Shown piece by piece: positions 1 through 5,827 of a DNA stretch of 6,852 nt. Position 1 is the first letter of the stretch; each line of letters starts with the position of its first letter. The stretch is taken from the NCBI GenBank assembly GCA_021817025.1, contig JAKAWF010000183.1, positions 1-6,852 on the forward strand. The letters run 5' to 3'. Under the pieces are notes generated by a model. The model was not told the DNA's origin. It saw only the letters and a program-made list of their open reading frames with translations, and ran no database searches. The DNA is from a bacterium. Its GTDB lineage: Bacteria; Chloroflexota; Dormibacteria; UBA8260; Bog-877. A program made the translations under genes and the position numbers.

Positions 1-557
1 ACGAAGGGCACCGGCCCGTGTAGGTAGTTCAGGACGTAGGCACCGTAGGGGATGCGCCAACCGCGGTAGATGCCCACCACCGCCGCGGGTGCCACCAGCC
101 CAGGGTCCGGTGTGTTGTTGGCGTCCCCCTTGGTCCGATATGCCACGCCACCGGTGGCCGGGTTGGTCACCACCGCGTAAATCCGGTGGGTGATCAGGAT
201 CGGTCGCCCCGCAATGGAGTACTCCGAGGAGCGGAAGGTGATCACCTCTCCGCGCTGCAGCCGGTCCGCAGCCCGACCCGAGACGGGAGTGTCGAGTATC
301 AGGTCGCCAGGGTTGAAAGTTGGAGACATCGAACCTGTCGCCACGGCCAGCAACGGGCGTCCTAAGACGCTGGTCTCACCGTCGGGCGCGTGGCGCAACA
401 GGACCAGGACGGAGAGCGTCGCGAGCAGGGCCAGGAACGCCACGACCGTGAGCCCCCATTCGACGGCAGACAGGGCGGACCGCCACAGGCCGCGAGTGGC
501 CGACCTGGGCCGCTCCAGCTGGGACCCCGGCTGCGAACGCCACAGCACCTGGCTCAT
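1..557 (-). CDS. sipW: SipW-like signal peptidase I (S26, ER/archaeal type), 3' end outside window
   Basis: Membrane-bound signal peptidase that removes signal peptides from exported proteins at the outer face of the cytoplasmic membrane. The 185 visible residues start MSQVLWRS and have one hydrophobic segment at about 31-56. The catalytic serine motif GSMSPT follows at 75-80 (Ser76), then a THR motif with His124 where bacterial LepB enzymes have the catalytic lysine, then KGDANN at 143-148. A Ser-His pair with a KGDANN box marks the SipW/Sec11 subtype. The ATG overlaps the TGA of the upstream gene (ATGA, 4 bp), and no Shine-Dalgarno is visible, so translation is probably coupled. The upstream gene encodes a protein with a SipW-type signal, its likely substrate. 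The C-terminus, which often has a second membrane segment in this subtype, lies beyond the left edge. The family call is firm. The symbol is by analogy with Bacillus. Confidence 0.9.
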   Translation of the reverse strand, partial: MSQVLWRSQPGSQLERPRSATRGLWRSALSAVEWGLTVVAFLALLATLSVLVLLRHAPDGETSVLGRPLLAVATGSMSPTFNPGDLILDTPVSGRAADRLQRGEVITFRSSEYSIAGRPILITHRIYAVVTNPATGGVAYRTKGDANNTPDPGLVAPAAVVGIYRGWRIPYGAYVLNYLHGPVPF

Positions 558-1462
558 GGCACGAAGTACCACAGGTGGTCAGCCAGCGGACCCGACGGGT
601 CGGTGTCCTGGACCAGGAGGTAGGCCACGTAGGTGGTTGCGGGCAGCAGCGGGCCTGAGGTCGCTCCACTGGCCGCCACGTACCCTGCGAGGCTGAAGGA
701 GACCACGGCATGGAAGCCGCCTCCGCCTCCGGACGCCGGCTGGTCCGGGCCAAAGGCTGAAGGCAGTGGAGTGTAGTCGGGGTACAGCACGCTCACCGGG
801 ACGCCGCTCAGCAGCGGGCTCCCTGAAAACTCGATCTCGCCGTCCGCTCCAGAGGTGACCTGGGCAAGTGCATACACCGCCACGTAGGGCAGCCCGACCC
901 CGGTTGCCGAATACCCGGAGGGGGCGCTCTCGGCCACCGCTCCGGAGGGGATGGCCTCTGACTCGCTGGGGTCGAGGGCACAGAGGTCGTACTGTTCGGC
1001 GGAAGAATAGGTGGCACCGGTGGTCGGGCAGGCGGGGGTGGCCGCCGGGTCGAACTGTGACAGCTCAGTCTCGTCACAGTACCCGGCCGCGAACGCGGCA
1101 GCGCTGACCGGCGCCGACGGTGACCCGGTGATGCCCGTGGTCGAGCCGCCGATGCCCGCGGTCCCGGCGGCAAGCGTCGCCCCATCGGGCAGGAGGGCGC
1201 GGGCTGACGCCAGCAGTGGCTCGAACTTCGCCGGCAGCCCACCAGCTGTTGCGGGCCGGGTCTCGATCCTCAGGTAAGGGTCGAAGCTAAGGTTAGCCAC
1301 CGCGTGGCAGGTCGCCGCCGGCGCGGGGAGCGATGCTTGGCTGCCGGCAGTGAGGCTGCTGCTCTGTGGGGGCGCATCGGCCGAGAAGAGAGCGCCGGTC
1401 CACCCCATGGTCACCACGGAGGCGAGGATGAGTGCCGCGACTACCAGCACCGAGATCCGCAT
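554..1462 (-). CDS. Exported protein with SipW/TasA-type signal sequence, mature domain unknown
   Basis: A 302-residue protein if it starts at the ATG at 1462. The N-terminus MRISVLVVAALILASVV is a hydrophobic helix. It runs into GWTGALFSADAPPQSSSLTAGS, which follows the alternate-signal pattern of TasA/camelysin-like proteins (small residue, aromatic-F-S-D-like, then F/L-T-A-G). Cleavage after Ala24 is expected by analogy. The mature part is rich in Ala, Ser, Gly and Pro. It has four cysteines (52, 129, 145, 161), enough for two disulfides outside the cell, a GGGGG stretch near 245-249, and it ends in HLWYFVP. I do not recognise the mature domain; a surface or extracellular structural protein is possible but unproven. 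It overlaps the signal peptidase gene by 4 bp. The reading frame stays open upstream to a TTG at 1657, but those 65 codons include several poorly biased codons (AGA, TTG, TCT) and would bury the signal helix, so I prefer 1462. Confidence 0.8.
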   Translation of the reverse strand: MRISVLVVAALILASVVTMGWTGALFSADAPPQSSSLTAGSQASLPAPAATCHAVANLSFDPYLRIETRPATAGGLPAKFEPLLASARALLPDGATLAAGTAGIGGSTTGITGSPSAPVSAAAFAAGYCDETELSQFDPAATPACPTTGATYSSAEQYDLCALDPSESEAIPSGAVAESAPSGYSATGVGLPYVAVYALAQVTSGADGEIEFSGSPLLSGVPVSVLYPDYTPLPSAFGPDQPASGGGGGFHAVVSFSLAGYVAASGATSGPLLPATTYVAYLLVQDTDPSGPLADHLWYFVP

Positions 1463-1709
1463 GGCCCGAACCCGCCTTCGGATCGCAGCCGGGTGGCCGA
1501 CGACGTCGCCGGCCAGGGAGCGGGATCTAGACCAAGGGAGGTGCTCAGCCAACCGTCTAGCCAGCTCCCACGCTGGTCCCCGCTCCGATCCTTGCTTCAA
1601 TGGTGGTTCCCGGGGATGGGGAGCCGACCATGACCCGGCGCAGCCCGAAGTGGGCAATCACGGACACCGAGATCGAGTCCTCCCATCCCCGCCTTGAAGC
1701 CTGCTCCGT

Positions 1710-1715
1710 ATTTTA
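1710..1715 (-). promoter_or_regulatory. Candidate -10 element for the exported protein/sipW operon
   Basis: Reads TAAAAT on the minus strand, a 5-of-6 match to TATAAT in an otherwise GC-rich region. The same hexamer occurs on the minus strand upstream of asd. There is no convincing TTGACA-like -35 at the right distance; the best candidate is TTCAAG with a 16-nt spacer. Transcription would start near 1703, leaving a leader of about 240 nt. Confidence 0.4.
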
Positions 1716-1728
1716 ACCCGAAGTCAAG

Positions 1729-1754
1729 GGACTTGAAGGCCTCGTGACAAGTCC
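1729..1754 (-). terminator. Candidate stem-loop terminator downstream of asd
   Basis: Perfect 7-bp inverted repeat GGACTTG/CAAGTCC around a 12-nt loop, starting 46 nt after the asd stop codon. No real U-tract follows (CTTGACTT), so it is not a classic Rho-independent terminator. Such U-poor hairpins are proposed as terminators in high-GC bacteria. Its position, after asd and before the next candidate -10, supports the role. Confidence 0.35.
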
Positions 1755-1800
1755 TGGAGATCTCAGTCCGGGGTGGGTCAGCAGAGGGTGGCGCTCCAGG

Positions 1801-2850
1801 TCAATCGCTGCCCAGCTCGCCCCGTGCCACCAGCAGTTCGGCGTTGAGCAGGGCCGCCCCGGCGGCTCCCCGGATGAGGTTGTGGGAGAGGACGTTGAAC
1901 TTCCAGCCGAGAACCGGACAGGGCCGCACCCGCCCCACCGTGACGGTCATTCCCGCACCCTCCCCCCGGTCGAGGCGCGGCTGAGGTCGATCGGGAGCGG
2001 CATGCACTCGGATCGGGATGGCGGGAGAACTGGGCAGCCCAGCCACATCCGGCTCCGCCCGGAAGCCGGCTAACGCCTGGCGGACGTCGTCCAGCCCCGC
2101 CGAAGACTTCAGCCGGACGCTCACGGACTCCAGATGGCCGTGGAGCACGGGAACCCTGTGGCAGGTGGCACTCAAAACCAGTTCAGCTGGGACGAAGCGA
2201 CCCTCCCAAGTGCCCAGGATCTTGAGCGGCTCGCACTCCAACTTCTCCTCCTCGCCGGAAATGAAGGGGATCACGTTGTCCGTGATGGCTCCTCCGGAAA
2301 CCCCGTCCAGGCCAGCTCCCGAGATGGCCTGCAGCGTGGTGACCTGGACCTCGGCAATGCCGAAGCGGTCCCAGAGAGGCTTGAGCGCGACCACCAGCCC
2401 GGTGGTCGAGCAGTTGGGGTTGGTGACGATGAACCCCCCCGCCGGGGTCCGGGATGCCGCCAGGGCTCTCAGATGAAGGGCATTGACCTCGGGGACGACC
2501 AGCGGCACATCGGCGTCCATCCGGTGGCTGCTGCTGTTGCTCACCACCGCGTAGCCGGCGCGCGCCAGCCGCCTCTCGGCCTCGGCCGCCACCGCCGCGT
2601 CCAGTGCCGAGAGCAGCAGCCGCGACCTCGGGGCCTGCTCCGGCGGCTGCACCCGCAGCCGCCCGGCAGCCTCAGGAGGCGATCCCTCGAGCCGCCAGTC
2701 GACCACCTCCCCGTACAGCCGGCCAGCCGACCGCTCCGAGGCCGCCACCTCGGAGAGCTCAAACCAGGGATGGCCTTCAAGCAGGGCCACCAGCTGCTGC
2801 CCCACCGCCCCGGTGGCACCCAGGACCGCTACGGGAATCTTCCTGGCCAT
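1801..2850 (-). CDS. asd: Aspartate-semialdehyde dehydrogenase, archaeal/fungal type
   Basis: Cytosolic enzyme that reductively dephosphorylates aspartyl-4-phosphate to aspartate-4-semialdehyde with NADPH, the second step towards Lys, Met, Thr and Ile. The 349 residues have the normal length for the family. The Rossmann motif GATGAVG is at 11-17, SNSSSHRMDADVPLVVPEVN at 104-123, and the catalytic cysteine motif NPNCSTTG at 144-151 (Cys147). The histidine-rich CHRVPVLHGH (230-239), RPQPRLDRGEGAGM (288-301) and the C-terminal SHNLIRGAAGAALLNAELL complete the pattern of the archaeal/fungal subfamily, not of the usual bacterial Asd. The ATG at 2850 is chosen because it gives the standard N-terminus (MARKIPVAVLGATG) and has GGGAG 10 nt upstream. 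A GTG at 2913, only a few bases after a -10-like element, would add 21 residues as a leaderless start. The gene diverges from thrC-lysC. Confidence 0.95.
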   Translation of the reverse strand: MARKIPVAVLGATGAVGQQLVALLEGHPWFELSEVAASERSAGRLYGEVVDWRLEGSPPEAAGRLRVQPPEQAPRSRLLLSALDAAVAAEAERRLARAGYAVVSNSSSHRMDADVPLVVPEVNALHLRALAASRTPAGGFIVTNPNCSTTGLVVALKPLWDRFGIAEVQVTTLQAISGAGLDGVSGGAITDNVIPFISGEEEKLECEPLKILGTWEGRFVPAELVLSATCHRVPVLHGHLESVSVRLKSSAGLDDVRQALAGFRAEPDVAGLPSSPAIPIRVHAAPDRPQPRLDRGEGAGMTVTVGRVRPCPVLGWKFNVLSHNLIRGAAGAALLNAELLVARGELGSD

Positions 2851-2870
2851 CAGCTGGAGTCTCCCAGCTG
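2851..2870 (-). promoter_or_regulatory. Inverted repeat enclosing the asd Shine-Dalgarno
   Basis: CAGCTGG and CCAGCTG form a perfect 7-bp stem around 6 nt, ending directly at the asd start codon. The Shine-Dalgarno GGGAG (2861-2865) lies partly in the stem and partly in the loop. If folded in the mRNA, the hairpin would limit ribosome access, which suggests translational control. The sequence shows the hairpin; the function is inferred. Confidence 0.4.
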
Positions 2871-2907
2871 GCCACCCGGCACGTCCACCGTAGCTGCACC
2901 GAGACCC

Positions 2908-2935
2908 GGTCACCCGCTATTTTAGGCGCGTGACC
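2908..2935. promoter_or_regulatory. Dyad with two-way -10 element between asd and thrC
   Basis: Ten-base arms GGTCACCCGC (2908-2917) and GCGCGTGACC (2926-2935) pair with one mismatch around TATTTTAG. The core 2918-2924 (TATTTTA) reads TATTTT on the plus strand and TAAAAT on the minus strand, so it could be the -10 for both divergent transcripts. Each arm ends in GTGACC read outward. The GTG lies 5 nt (minus, 2913) or 6 nt (plus, 2930) past its -10, where transcription would begin. No good -35 was found on either strand. The dyad could also be a repressor operator covering both promoters. Confidence 0.45.
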
Positions 2936-3064
2936 ATCGAGACTTCCGCCCAACACATCCCCTCGCATCCAGTGGGGACCGCCGGGAGGCGCGAGCTGGT
3001 GGCCGCCCTGGAAGTGGGACGAATGCGCCGGCGTGCCGCGGGGGACACGCTGACCCTCAACTAG
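2930..3064 (+). CDS. Possible 44-residue leader ORF upstream of thrC
   Basis: An open frame from a GTG at the likely transcription start to a TAG inside the 18-bp palindrome. It has no Shine-Dalgarno, so it would be translated leaderlessly. The product starts MTIETSAQHI, has a basic middle (GRMRRRAAG) and ends DTLTLN. Threonine makes up 5 of 44 residues, two of them in the last five codons before the palindrome. That is suggestive of a leader peptide but much weaker than a classic thr attenuator. I recognise no family. It may be only untranslated leader of thrC-lysC. Confidence 0.3.
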   Translation: MTIETSAQHIPSHPVGTAGRRELVAALEVGRMRRRAAGDTLTLN

Positions 3065-3078
3065 CGCCCGGGCGCTAG
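3061..3078. repeat. Perfect 18-bp GC-rich palindrome in the thrC leader
   Basis: CTAGCGCCCGGGCGCTAG equals its own reverse complement. It contains two copies of CTAG, a tetranucleotide usually scarce in high-GC genomes, and the stop codon of the leader ORF (3062-3064). As RNA it would form a 7-bp stem with a CCGG loop. It lies 85 nt before the thrC start. It could be an operator for a dimeric regulator or an attenuator stem. There is no T-run after it. Confidence 0.6.
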
Positions 3079-3097
3079 CTCCCCCGACCCGCATCCC

Positions 3098-3131
3098 GGC
3101 GCTGGTGCGCCCTGCCGTCCAGAGGGACGGC
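3098..3131 (+). promoter_or_regulatory. Two tandem hairpins in the thrC-lysC leader
   Basis: GGCGC-TGGT-GCGCC (3098-3111) and GCCGTCC-AGAG-GGACGGC (3114-3131) are perfect stems of 5 and 7 bp with 4-nt loops, separated by 2 nt. A weak GATC/GATC stem (3147-3159) then places the thrC Shine-Dalgarno in its loop. With the upstream palindrome this makes a compact structured leader in front of a biosynthetic operon. I could not match it to a T-box, SAM, lysine or other riboswitch by eye. Confidence 0.4.
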
Positions 3132-3151
3132 CCGATGCAATCCGCTGATCC

Positions 3152-3156
3152 AGGAG
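3152..3156 (+). promoter_or_regulatory. Ribosome binding site of thrC
   Basis: AGGAG with a 7-nt spacer to the ATG at 3164, a near-ideal Shine-Dalgarno that fixes the thrC start. Confidence 0.8.
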
Positions 3157-3163
3157 ATCTGTT

Positions 3164-4405
3164 ATGTCCCACCTCTTCCGCCTTTGGTGCCCCAGCTGTG
3201 AGCGTGAGTTCGCCGACGAAGCGGTGACCCTCTGCCCCGACTGCTTCTACCCCACCGAGATCGCCTACGACTACCAGGCCATCCGGGAGCGACTGAGTCA
3301 CGATGCCGTGGAGCGCCGGCACCGTGACATCTGGCGCTATGGCGAGCTGCTCCCCGTCCCCGGTTCCGCGCCCCGGCTGGCAGGGGTGGGCTGGACGCCC
3401 CTCATCGAGGCTCCGCGCCTCGGTGGGCAACTGGGATCGGGATCCCTGTTCATAAAGGATGACGCCGCCTGCTTCCCCACCCTGTCGTTCAAGGACCGGG
3501 TGGTGGCGGTGGCTCTGGCGGCGGCCCGGGAGCTCGGATTCCAGGTGGTCGGCTGCGCCTCCACCGGCAATCTGGCCAACGCCGTTGCGGCCCACGCTGC
3601 CCGGGCGGGACTGGAGGCGTGGATACTGGTGCCCGATGACCTGGAGCCCGCCAAAATCCTGGGGACGGCGGTGTACGGCGCCAACCTGGTGCGGGTGAGG
3701 GCTGCCTATGATCAGGTCAACCGCCTCTGTGCGGAGATCGCCGAGCGCCACCGTTGGGGATTCGTCAATGTCAATCTCCGACCCTTCTACGCGGAGGGGT
3801 CCAAGACAGTAGCCTTCGAGATCGCCGAGCAGCTGGGATGGCGGCTGCCCGACAACGTGGTGGTGCCCATGGCGGGAGGCGCCCAGCTCACCCGGATAGC
3901 CAGGGGATTCCAGGAGCTGGTGACGCTCGGGATGGTCCCGGCCCACCCGGTCCGGCTGTTCGGTGCCCAGGCCAAGGGGTGCTCCCCGATTGCCACCGCC
4001 CACCAGTCGGGGCGTGAGACCGTGGTGCCCGTGGTACCCAGCACCATTTGCAAGTCCCTGGCCATTGGCAATCCAGCGGACGGGCACGCCGCCCTCCGGG
4101 CGATCGCCCGGTCTGGCGGAGGCGCGGGTGCGGCCACCGACGCAGAGATCGTCCGGGGCATCCGCCTCCTGGCGGAGACGGAGGGAATCCTGGGGGAGAC
4201 GGCGGCGGGGGTCACCGTGGCAGTGACCGGGCAGCTTCTCGGGGACGGAGCGATCGCTCCCGGTGAGACCACCGTCCTCTGCATCACCGGCAATGGGCTG
4301 AAAACTCTCGACTGCCTCGACAGCGAGATCGATCTTGAGGCTCCGCTGCCACCTACCCTCGAGGCCTTCCAGGCCCGCTGGGGCACCTTGGCGGGAGCGG
4401 CGTAA
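3164..4405 (+). CDS. thrC: Threonine synthase (PLP-dependent)
   Basis: Cytosolic enzyme that converts O-phospho-L-homoserine to L-threonine and phosphate, the last step of threonine synthesis. The 413 residues start MSHLFRLWC. Four cysteines at 9, 12, 24 and 27 (CPSC and CPDC) form a zinc-ribbon-like N-terminus, known in this threonine synthase class. The PLP lysine is Lys110 in PTLSFKDR. CASTGN at about 131-136 and PMAGGAQLTRIARGF at about 235-249 are cofactor-site segments. FGAQAKGCSPI, CKSLAIGNPADG and the C-terminal ITGNGLKTLD match the class closely, which favours threonine synthase over threonine dehydratase or cysteate synthase. Only 3 nt separate its TAA from the lysC start, so the two are surely cotranscribed. 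Homoserine dehydrogenase and homoserine kinase, which make its substrate, are not in the window. Confidence 0.95.
   Translation: MSHLFRLWCPSCEREFADEAVTLCPDCFYPTEIAYDYQAIRERLSHDAVERRHRDIWRYGELLPVPGSAPRLAGVGWTPLIEAPRLGGQLGSGSLFIKDDAACFPTLSFKDRVVAVALAAARELGFQVVGCASTGNLANAVAAHAARAGLEAWILVPDDLEPAKILGTAVYGANLVRVRAAYDQVNRLCAEIAERHRWGFVNVNLRPFYAEGSKTVAFEIAEQLGWRLPDNVVVPMAGGAQLTRIARGFQELVTLGMVPAHPVRLFGAQAKGCSPIATAHQSGRETVVPVVPSTICKSLAIGNPADGHAALRAIARSGGGAGAATDAEIVRGIRLLAETEGILGETAAGVTVAVTGQLLGDGAIAPGETTVLCITGNGLKTLDCLDSEIDLEAPLPPTLEAFQARWGTLAGAA
4393..4397 (+). promoter_or_regulatory. Ribosome binding site of lysC
   Basis: GGGAG inside the last codons of thrC, 11 nt before the GTG at 4409. It supports the GTG start and close coupling with thrC. 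Confidence 0.5.
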
Positions 4406-4408
4406 CGC

Positions 4409-5827
4409 GTGGGTGACCCACACGTCGTGGTGATGAAGTTCGGCGGCACCTCGGTCCTCGGAGCCCAGGGCATGGACCGCGCGGCATCGATCCTCGCCGG
4501 CAGCCCCCCGGGTGTGGTCGCCGTGGTGTCAGCCATGGCAGGCACCACGGACCTCCTGCTCCAAGGGGTCGAGTCGGCGGCCGCGGGCAGGCCGGGGTTG
4601 GAAGCCGCAGCCGCCGAGACCCGGCGCGCCCACCTTGCCGCCGCCGGCGACCTGCTCAGCGGGCAAGAGTTGGCGGACCTCGTCACCGAGGTGGAGGAGG
4701 TGACCGCCAAGTACAGGGCTGACGGCGCTCGGCTGGCCGCCTCTCCCAGCGATTCCGACCGATACCAGGAGGCGGCCTCCAGCGCCGGGGAGCTGCTTTC
4801 GGCATCCCTTCTGGCAGCCGTCCTCCGGGAGCGGGGAGTCAAGGCTGCCGCCGTGGACTCCGCTGAGCTGCTGCTCACGGACGGCCACCCGCTGGCGGCC
4901 ACGCCCCTGATCCCCGAGTCGCGGGAGCGGGTTAGGGGGAGGCTGTTGCCACTGCTCCAGAGCGGGACGCTTCCCGTGGTCACCGGCTTCCGCGCCGGGA
5001 CTGCCAGGGGAGAGGTGACCACTCTCGGTCGGGGTGGATCCGATCACAGTGCCACCCTTATCGCCGAGGTTCTGCCGGCAGCTGAGGTGTGGATCTGGAC
5101 CGATGTAGATGGCATGCTCACCGCCGACCCCCGCCTGGTTCCGGACGCCCGGCTCCTTCCGGAGGTGTCGTACGCCGAGGCGCTGGAGCTCTCGTACTTC
5201 GGGGCCAAGGTGCTGCACCGCAGTGCCGTCCTGCCCGCGGCCTCGTCCGGGATCCGTATCCGCATCAAGAACACCATGCGACCGGAGGGGCCGGGCACCG
5301 TGATCGAGGGAAGGGCACCGGCACCGGGAGGGGCGAGGGCCGTGACCCTGGTGGAGGAGGCGTGCCTCCTGACCATCACCGCTAGCCCCGGTGCCGGGCT
5401 CAACCGTCTGGCCGGCGAGGTCTTTGGCCGCTTCGCCGACGCCAGGATCACCACCCTGCTGGTCACTCAGTCTTCCGCCGAGGATGTGATCTGCGTGGCC
5501 GTCCCCGTGGTGGAGCTGGCCGCTGCCCGGCGGGTCCTCCGGCAGGCCAGCTACCTCCGGGCGCTGGACGTCCAGGATCAGGTGTCGGTGGTGGTGGTGG
5601 TCGGGGAGGCGATGCGCGGCACCGCCGGGATCGCCGGGAAGATGTTCGGAGCGCTGGGGAATCAGGGGATCAACGTGATTGCCATCTCCCAGGGGTCATC
5701 GGAGCTGGCCGTGGCCGCGGTGGTGAAGCGCCGGGACGTGGGTGACGCGGTGCGCACCCTGCACCGCGTGCTCAAGCTGAGCCATCCAGAGGGAGGGCCG
5801 GGCGCCCCGCCTCAGGTCCTGAGGTAG
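4409..5827 (+). CDS. lysC: Aspartate kinase, monofunctional, with C-terminal ACT domains
   Basis: Phosphorylates L-aspartate to 4-phospho-L-aspartate, the committed step to Lys, Thr, Met and Ile. The product has 472 residues. The kinase domain starts with VVMKFGGTSV (Lys10) and has SAMAGTTD (41-48), TTLGRGGSDHSA (204-215), TDVDG (231-235) and SYAEALELSYFGAKVLH (254-270). Two ACT-type segments follow: LLTITASPGAGLNRLAGEVF (about 320-339) and VVVVVGEAMRGTAGIAGKMFGAL (about 394-416) with NVIAISQGSSE. The domain order and the helical insertion at about 55-130 resemble E. coli LysC/ThrA and archaeal kinases, not the shorter alpha/beta aspartokinase of most Actinobacteria and Bacillus. No homoserine dehydrogenase domain follows. 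The ACT domains imply feedback inhibition by an end product, but lysine versus threonine cannot be told from sequence. The frame ends VLR-TAG and overlaps the convergent SDR gene by 16 bp. Confidence 0.95.
   Translation: MGDPHVVVMKFGGTSVLGAQGMDRAASILAGSPPGVVAVVSAMAGTTDLLLQGVESAAAGRPGLEAAAAETRRAHLAAAGDLLSGQELADLVTEVEEVTAKYRADGARLAASPSDSDRYQEAASSAGELLSASLLAAVLRERGVKAAAVDSAELLLTDGHPLAATPLIPESRERVRGRLLPLLQSGTLPVVTGFRAGTARGEVTTLGRGGSDHSATLIAEVLPAAEVWIWTDVDGMLTADPRLVPDARLLPEVSYAEALELSYFGAKVLHRSAVLPAASSGIRIRIKNTMRPEGPGTVIEGRAPAPGGARAVTLVEEACLLTITASPGAGLNRLAGEVFGRFADARITTLLVTQSSAEDVICVAVPVVELAAARRVLRQASYLRALDVQDQVSVVVVVGEAMRGTAGIAGKMFGALGNQGINVIAISQGSSELAVAAVVKRRDVGDAVRTLHRVLKLSHPEGGPGAPPQVLR

Larger units (their letters stand above)
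1463..1800 (-). other. Gene-free stretch between asd and the signal-peptidase operon
   Basis: About 340 bp with no confident gene. In minus-strand order it holds a stem-loop after the asd stop, a candidate -10 element, and about 240 nt of leader before the exported-protein ATG. The leader contains a CTAGAC/GTCTAG inverted repeat (1527-1532 and 1555-1560) and a wobble-containing hairpin near 1602-1622. I could not match it to a known riboswitch. Part of it could be translated as an N-terminal extension from the TTG at 1657, which I consider unlikely. Confidence 0.5.

Noticed and set aside
1527..1560. CTAGAC/GTCTAG repeat as a TAGAC-GTCTA type (McbR-like) operator
   Set aside because: The half-sites are 22 nt apart, far wider than the compact operator spacing, and they are only 6 bp long.
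1463..1657. N-terminal extension of the exported protein from the TTG at 1657
   Set aside because: It would bury the signal helix 65 residues inside, uses several poorly biased codons (AGA, TTG, TCT), and the ATG at 1462 gives a normal signal sequence. Kept as an alternative only.
1754..1800. CCTGGAG...CTCCAGG inverted repeat just after the asd stop
   Set aside because: Seven-bp arms but more than 30 nt of loop and no U-tract; the 1729-1754 stem is the better terminator candidate.
3061..3078. Palindrome as a Rho-independent terminator
   Set aside because: No T-rich tract follows on either strand, and on the plus strand it would cut thrC-lysC off from the only promoter candidate unless regulated.
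2930..3163. T-box or known amino acid riboswitch before thrC
   Set aside because: No T-box consensus (such as GGGTGGTACC-like) and no recognisable SAM or lysine riboswitch core could be found by eye.
2777..4423. A 548-codon open frame on the minus strand across thrC and the divergent promoter region
   Set aside because: It is a long antisense frame of the kind high GC produces. Its translation is low-complexity and Gly/Arg/His-rich with no motifs, while thrC on the other strand has complete family motifs.
3787..5022. A 411-codon open frame on the minus strand opposite thrC and lysC
   Set aside because: Ser/Ala/Arg/Pro-rich shadow of two well-supported genes, with no recognisable domain.
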